In this document: positions 6,430 to 10,716 of the stretch, piece by piece | How the letters are laid out: every line of letters begins with the position of its first letter | Position numbering within the stretch: the stretch's first letter is position 1 | NCBI GenBank assembly: GCA_023418575.1 | Contig: JAEZZM010000016.1 | Span: 1 to 10,716, forward strand | Direction: 5' to 3' | DNA length: 10,716 bases | Source of the DNA: Actinomycetes bacterium | GTDB lineage: Bacteria; Actinomycetota; Coriobacteriia; Coriobacteriales; JAEZZM01 | Program-made: the position numbers and the translations under genes | Notes under the pieces: model-generated | Told to the model about the DNA's origin: nothing | The model's input: the letters and a program-made list of their open reading frames with translations, nothing else | The model's database searches: none

Positions 6430-8766
6430 ATGGCCGCAAGCTCTGTGCGTCTTGATATAAGTGGCATGCACTGCGCCTCGTGCTCTGCTCTTATCGAAAA
6501 AAGTCTTTCTCGAACCAAGGGCGTTGAGTCTATACAGGTAAATCTTGCAAATAATACGGGCAATCTTAGTTTTGATCCAGAGCTTATTAGCCTTGATGAC
6601 CTGTTTAAAAAGATAGAGTCTCTGGGTTTTTCTGCGCAGCTCATTCCTGAGAAACGAGAGCAATATGACAAGCAGCGCAGGGAGCGTGAGCGCAAACAGG
6701 CACAGCATGACAAACGAATGTTTATATTGGCACTTAGCCTAACTGTGCTTCTTGCCTTAATACATATGGTTCCTGCCATTGGTCATCCTCTAAGTCATAA
6801 GATAGCACAGATCTTTGTTGCTCATCCCAATCATAATCAGGTAATGCTAAGTATGAATATCATCATGCTAATCTTGGCAACACCAGTGCAGTTTATTTGT
6901 GGCTTGCGTTATTATAAGGGTGCCTGGGGTTCTCTTAAGCAGGGCAGTTCAAATATGGATGTGCTGGTTGCTGTGGGAACGAGCATTGCCTATCTTTATT
7001 CTCTCTATATTACCTTTGCTCCTCATATGGCTGGTCAGATGGCATATTTTGAGACTTCTGCCATGCTTATCACCTTTGTAATGCTTGGCAAGCTCTTAGA
7101 GGCTCGCGCCAAGGGTGCAACAGGAGAGGCTGTTGAAAAGCTTTTGGACCTAAGTCCCAAGTCTGCTCTTGTCTTGCGCGGCGGCCAAGAGCTCAAGCTT
7201 GCCCTAGATGAGGTGGTAGCCGGTGATATTGTCATTGTTAAGCCTGGTGAGCAAATTCCGGTAGATGGAGAAGTTATTTCTGGAAGCTCTGCTGTTGATG
7301 AGTCCATGCTTACGGGGGAGGCTTTTGCGGTAGAGAAAAAAGCAGGGGATAAGGTAGTGGGAGGCACGCTCAATACCTTGGGAACCATGCAGATAAAAGC
7401 CTTGCGCCTGGGAAGCGACTCAACCTTAGCTCGTATCGTAAAAATGGTAGAAGAAGCCCAAGGCTCTCATCCGCCAATCCAGCGTTTTGCCGATAAGATC
7501 TCAGCTATTTTTGTCCCTAGCATTTTAAGCATAGGGCTCTTGAGCTTTTTGTGCTGGTTTTTTATCGTCCCACAGCTCATTGAAGCGGGCTATCTCTCTA
7601 GTAGCATTATTAATGCTCCCTCAGTTTTTGAAAAGGCTCTTATGTGTGGCATTTCTGTTGTGGTTGTGGCCTGTCCTTGTGCTCTGGGGCTTGCTACTCC
7701 AACGGCCATCATGGTGGGAACAGGTAAGGGCGCGCAAAACGGTGTTCTTATCAGAAATGGTGAGGTATTAGAGGTTGCTCATAGCCTTGATGCTGTTGTT
7801 TTCGATAAAACAGGAACGCTTACTTATGGTAAGCCATCCTTGCAAGAACTCATAAGCTTTAGCCAAAGCTCAGACTTAGAGCTTTTAACAATTGCCGCCT
7901 CCTTAGAACAGGGAAGTGAACATCCCCTTGCTCAGGCTGTGCTTGCCGCGGCACAGGAGCAAGGCTTAGAGCTTTATGCTATTTCAAACTTTGAGGCCGT
8001 TCCAGGTAAAGGAATTAAGGCAGAGCTTAACAAAAATAGCTATGCCCTGGGTAATAAGGCTCTTGCCCAAGATCTAGACATTGAGATTAGTGGCGCTCAG
8101 CTTCAGGATCTTGATAAGCTTTCTAGCCAAGCTTTCACTCCTATGCTTCTTTTAGATGTAGATAACAAAGAGCTCCTTGGCCTGCTTTGTGTGGCAGACA
8201 AAATAAAAGAGACTAGTCTTGAGGCCTTAAGGATGCTTAAAGCTCAGGGTCTTGAGCTTTATATGTTATCGGGCGACTCTAAGAAAACAGCCTTAGCAAT
8301 AGCTCAAAAATTGGAAATTGAGGCTGATAAGCTTATGGCAGAGGTACTCCCTGAGCAAAAGGCAGAATTTATTAATAAGCTTAAGTCCCAAGGTAAAAAG
8401 GTGGCTATGGTGGGAGATGGTATTAACGACACCCCAGCTCTTGCTAGTGCAGATGTCTCCTTTACCATGGGCAGAGGCTCAGATGCAGCTCTTGAAACAG
8501 GGGATATAGTTCTTATGAATGATGACCCTAGAGATATTGCCTTTGCCTTATCCTTGTCATCAGCAACTATGAAAAAAATCAAACAAAATTTCTGCTGGGC
8601 TTTAGCTTACAACATGCTGGGCATCCCTCTTGCGGCTTTGGGCATTATTAGGCCTGAGATTTCAGCGGCCGCTATGGCGCTCTCCTCAGTTTCTGTAGTG
8701 AGCAACTCCCTGCTTTTAAAGAGCTTTAAGGCGGATTTTAAATCAGACCATAAGGCTGGCCTCTAA
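6430..8766 (+). CDS. copA: Copper-exporting P1B-type ATPase CopA
   Basis: The 778-aa protein pumps Cu+ out of the cytoplasm using ATP. Domains in order: one N-terminal heavy-metal domain with GMHCASC (Cys15, Cys18); an Arg/Lys-rich linker (about 76-96); four membrane helices from residue 97; the actuator domain with TGE at 295-297; two helices, the second with the CPC metal site (Cys415-Cys417); the phosphorylation motif DKTGT (Asp459); the nucleotide domain with the SEHP motif (His498-Pro499); GDGIND at 662-667; and two last helices. The last two contain AYN and MALSSVSVVSNS, the signatures that separate Cu+ pumps from Zn/Cd pumps. AGGGGG at 6418-6423 lies 6 nt before the ATG. No copZ or regulator gene follows. 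The last codons lie in a decayed tandem duplication, so the C-terminal tail may have been altered. Confidence 0.95.
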   Translation: MAASSVRLDISGMHCASCSALIEKSLSRTKGVESIQVNLANNTGNLSFDPELISLDDLFKKIESLGFSAQLIPEKREQYDKQRRERERKQAQHDKRMFILALSLTVLLALIHMVPAIGHPLSHKIAQIFVAHPNHNQVMLSMNIIMLILATPVQFICGLRYYKGAWGSLKQGSSNMDVLVAVGTSIAYLYSLYITFAPHMAGQMAYFETSAMLITFVMLGKLLEARAKGATGEAVEKLLDLSPKSALVLRGGQELKLALDEVVAGDIVIVKPGEQIPVDGEVISGSSAVDESMLTGEAFAVEKKAGDKVVGGTLNTLGTMQIKALRLGSDSTLARIVKMVEEAQGSHPPIQRFADKISAIFVPSILSIGLLSFLCWFFIVPQLIEAGYLSSSIINAPSVFEKALMCGISVVVVACPCALGLATPTAIMVGTGKGAQNGVLIRNGEVLEVAHSLDAVVFDKTGTLTYGKPSLQELISFSQSSDLELLTIAASLEQGSEHPLAQAVLAAAQEQGLELYAISNFEAVPGKGIKAELNKNSYALGNKALAQDLDIEISGAQLQDLDKLSSQAFTPMLLLDVDNKELLGLLCVADKIKETSLEALRMLKAQGLELYMLSGDSKKTALAIAQKLEIEADKLMAEVLPEQKAEFINKLKSQGKKVAMVGDGINDTPALASADVSFTMGRGSDAALETGDIVLMNDDPRDIAFALSLSSATMKKIKQNFCWALAYNMLGIPLAALGIIRPEISAAAMALSSVSVVSNSLLLKSFKADFKSDHKAGL

Positions 8767-8818
8767 GGGTAGACTTTAAGGCAGACTTTAAATCAGACCT
8801 CAAGATGAAGCTCTAAGG
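8724..8818 (+). repeat. Degenerate 50-bp tandem duplication over the copA stop codon
   Basis: The segment 8724-8768, which holds the last codons and stop of copA, recurs at 8774-8818 with about 35 of 45 bases identical and a period of 50. Shared blocks include CTTTAAGGC, TTTAAATCAGACC and CTCTAAGG. Similar fragments (GGCAGACTTCTAAGG) continue near 8849-8863, perhaps a third, more decayed unit. Confidence 0.7.
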
Positions 8819-8889
8819 AAAGGGTTTAAGCTAGGCTTTCTGGCAGACTTCTAAGGCAGGCAAATAAATCTATCAAGGGCTTTCTTAAA

Positions 8890-8905
8890 TGTGACTGGCC
8901 TCACA
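8890..8905. promoter_or_regulatory. CRP/FNR-family box 1 upstream of pflB
   Basis: TGTGA-CTGGCC-TCACA is a perfect match to the CRP core TGTGA-N6-TCACA, flanked by AAA and ATA. It is centred at 8897.5. GATAAA at 8931-8936 could be a -10 box of a promoter starting near 8943, which would put the box at about -45, close to class II activator geometry. Confidence 0.65.
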
Positions 8906-8921
8906 ATACGACTAAAAACTT

Positions 8922-8950
8922 CCGTTCACCGATAAAAAGCTACCGTTCAC
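8922..8950 (+). repeat. 8-bp direct repeat CCGTTCAC, 21-bp offset
   Basis: CCGTTCAC occurs at 8922-8929 and 8943-8950, two helical turns apart, between the two CRP/FNR-like boxes. The second copy abuts box 2, and AACGG at 8971-8975 mirrors its CCGTT, so a wider dyad surrounds box 2. Confidence 0.6.
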
Positions 8951-8965
8951 GTGACAGAGGTCACG
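8950..8965. promoter_or_regulatory. CRP/FNR-family box 2 upstream of pflB
   Basis: CGTGAC-AGAG-GTCACG is a perfect 6-bp palindrome and also reads GTGA-N6-TCAC, as box 1 does. It is centred at 8957.5, exactly 60 bp after box 1. A TAAGGT hexamer at 8987-8992 could serve a start near 8999, placing this box at about -41.5. It could also form a hairpin in a transcript begun upstream. Confidence 0.6.
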
Positions 8966-9029
8966 GAGAAAACGGAGGGGCTTCAGTAAGGTGCAAGGTA
9001 ACGAAAGTAATACGCTAAAGGAGGCGTTT

Positions 9030-10716
9030 ATGTCAGAGTGCTGCACCAACAAAGAGGCCTGGGCAGGCTTTAAGCCTGGAGCTTGGCAGACAAGCATTGA
9101 TGTTCGTGATTTTATCCAGCAAAACTATCGTCCCTATGAAGGTGATGAGAGCTTTTTATCTGAGTCTAATGCACAGACCCAAGAGCTTTGGGATGAAGTA
9201 GATCATCTAATTAGAGCCGAGGTAAGCTCCAACACCATCAAGGTAGATCTTGAGCGCTTTAGTGGAATCAACAAGTTTGCACCTGGCTATATAGATGCCG
9301 ATAAAAAAGAGCGCGAGCTTATCGTAGGACTTCAAACAGATGCAGCCCTCAAGCGCATTATGAATCCCTATGGCGGCTTTAGAATGGTAGAAAGCTCGCT
9401 TGAGGCCTATGGGCTTAAGATGCCAGATAGTCTCGCACAGAATTTTAGTGAGTTTCGTAAGACCCACAATGAAGGCGTGTTTGACGCCTATACCCCTGAG
9501 ATGCGTGCCGCTCGAACCGCAGCCTTGATGACCGGTCTTCCCGATGCCTATGGCCGCGGCCGCATCATAGGTGATTATCGTCGTGTTGCCCTCTATGGCA
9601 CTGCCTTTTTGAAGGCTCAAAAACTTGCCGATAAGGCCGCAGCAACAGGCCCCGCAAGTGAGGATATGATTCGTCATCGTGAGGAGCTTTCAGAACAGAT
9701 TAGAGCTCTTGATGAGATTACAGCTATGGCAGCTTCCTATGGTTTTGATATTTCTCAACCTGCTAAAACTGCGCAAGAAGCAGTACAGTGGCTCTATTTT
9801 GCCTACCTTGCAGCGGTAAAGGAAAATAATGGCGCTGCCATGTCCTTTGGACGCAACACCAGCTTTTTGGATATTTATATTGAGCGTGATCTAGAGGCAG
9901 GGCGCATTGATGAGTGTATGGCCCAATCCCTTATCGACCAGCTCATTATTAAACTGAGATTGGTGCGTCATCTGCGTACTCCTGAATATGATGATCTGTT
10001 TGCGGGAGATCCCACTTGGGTTACCGAATCTATTGGTGGTGTAGGCTTAGATGGTAGAAGCTTAGTTACTAAAACAGCCTTTAGATTCTTGCACTCACTA
10101 ACAAACCTTGGCCCTTCACCTGAGCCCAATATGACCGTGCTTTGGAGTGAAGATTTGCCTGAGGACTTCAAGCGTTACTGCTCACGTATGTCAATTGACA
10201 CTGGCTCTATCCAGTATGAAAACGATGATCTCATGCGCCCCATTTACGGTGATGATTATGCTATTGCCTGCTGCGTTTCTGCAATGCAGGTGGGAAAGCA
10301 AATGCAGTTCTTCGGTGCTCGTGCAAACCTTGCCAAAGCTTTGCTCTATGCTATTAATGGTGGTGTAGATGAGCTTAAGTTAAACAAAAAGACGGGCGAG
10401 CCTTTGTTGGTCATGGAAGGCCTTGAGCCCATCACAGATGAGTACCTTGACTATGAGAGCTTAATGCAGCGCTATAAGATTGTGATGCAAAAGCTTCCAG
10501 CACTCTACGTTGATACTATGAATACCATTCATTACATGCACGATAAGTATGCATATGAAGCCGGACAGATGGCCCTTCATGATTCAGAGGTACATCGTTT
10601 TATGGCTTTTGGTATTGCAGGTATTTCAATTGTCGCCGACTCACTTTCTGCTGTTAAATATGCCAAGGTTCGCTGCATTAGAAATGAACAGGGCTTGGTA
10701 ACAGACTTTGATATTG
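9030..10716 (+). CDS. pflB: Pyruvate formate-lyase (formate C-acetyltransferase), 3'-truncated
   Basis: The frame is open from ATG 9030 to the right edge: 562 codons of an expected 740-760. AAAGGAGG at 9017-9024 lies 5 nt upstream. PflB cleaves pyruvate with CoA into acetyl-CoA and formate in the cytoplasm by a glycyl/thiyl radical mechanism. The N-terminus AWAGFKPGAW...IDVRDFIQQNY..YEGDESFL is typical of the family, as are NPYGGFRMVE, GLPDAYGRGRIIGDYRR and FGRNTSFLDIYIERD. The adjacent catalytic cysteines are Cys414-Cys415 within IACCVSAMQVGKQMQFFGAR. The radical glycine (RVSGYAV-type motif) should lie about 170 residues further on, outside the window, so completeness cannot be judged. The activating enzyme gene pflA is often next, and also not seen. 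The upstream region with two CRP/FNR-like boxes suggests control by oxygen or carbon state. Confidence 0.95.
   Translation, partial: MSECCTNKEAWAGFKPGAWQTSIDVRDFIQQNYRPYEGDESFLSESNAQTQELWDEVDHLIRAEVSSNTIKVDLERFSGINKFAPGYIDADKKERELIVGLQTDAALKRIMNPYGGFRMVESSLEAYGLKMPDSLAQNFSEFRKTHNEGVFDAYTPEMRAARTAALMTGLPDAYGRGRIIGDYRRVALYGTAFLKAQKLADKAAATGPASEDMIRHREELSEQIRALDEITAMAASYGFDISQPAKTAQEAVQWLYFAYLAAVKENNGAAMSFGRNTSFLDIYIERDLEAGRIDECMAQSLIDQLIIKLRLVRHLRTPEYDDLFAGDPTWVTESIGGVGLDGRSLVTKTAFRFLHSLTNLGPSPEPNMTVLWSEDLPEDFKRYCSRMSIDTGSIQYENDDLMRPIYGDDYAIACCVSAMQVGKQMQFFGARANLAKALLYAINGGVDELKLNKKTGEPLLVMEGLEPITDEYLDYESLMQRYKIVMQKLPALYVDTMNTIHYMHDKYAYEAGQMALHDSEVHRFMAFGIAGISIVADSLSAVKYAKVRCIRNEQGLVTDFDI

Noticed and set aside
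6351..6779. 142-codon minus-strand open frame over the copA start
   Set aside because: It is antisense to the copA heavy-metal domain and covers the promoter region; its composition is implausible for a protein.
9207..9677. 156-codon minus-strand open frame
   Set aside because: It lies wholly antisense to the strongly supported pflB, an expected shadow of its codon pattern.

Overview
The window comes from a fermentative bacterium of moderate GC content, probably Gram-positive. It has purine-rich Shine-Dalgarno sites 5-8 nt before most starts, CCA encoded in both tRNA genes, a pyruvate formate-lyase, and an exported SH3-type protein with a C-terminal membrane anchor. An anaerobic or facultative actinobacterium of class Coriobacteriia (Atopobium-like) would fit, but no marker gene here proves it.

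Layout. 3-1196: 3' part of a dihydrolipoyl dehydrogenase-type flavoprotein, cut by the left edge. 1243-1461: promoter plus a tRNA-Lys(CTT)/tRNA-His(GTG) pair. 1462-1959: about 500 nt without a gene, holding a probable tRNA terminator, an A/T-rich hairpin and a compact palindromic element. 1960-3120: a 386-aa protein I do not recognise. 3217-5344: a two-gene operon of a COG2509-type FAD protein with a cysteine cluster and an exported SH3-domain protein. 5418-6233 (minus): small MscS channel. 6234-6429: divergent regulatory region with several inverted repeats. 6430-8766: CopA-type copper-exporting P1B ATPase, whose last codons overlap a decayed 50-bp tandem duplication. 8767-9029: regulatory region with two GTGA-N6-TCAC palindromes 60 bp apart. 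9030 to the right edge: pyruvate formate-lyase (PflB), without its glycine-radical C-terminus.

How the genes relate. Lpd and PflB both belong to pyruvate/acyl-CoA metabolism but lie at opposite ends and are not co-transcribed. CopA and MscS diverge from a shared palindrome-rich region; whether they share regulation is unknown. The FAD/SH3 pair is the only clear protein operon. Most genes are ordinary housekeeping or stress functions. The parts most worth a second look are the paired CRP/FNR-like boxes before pflB, the copA operator region, the FAD/SH3 operon, the orphan 386-aa protein and the palindromic element at 1791-1863. I do not see a complete, clearly new multi-gene system.
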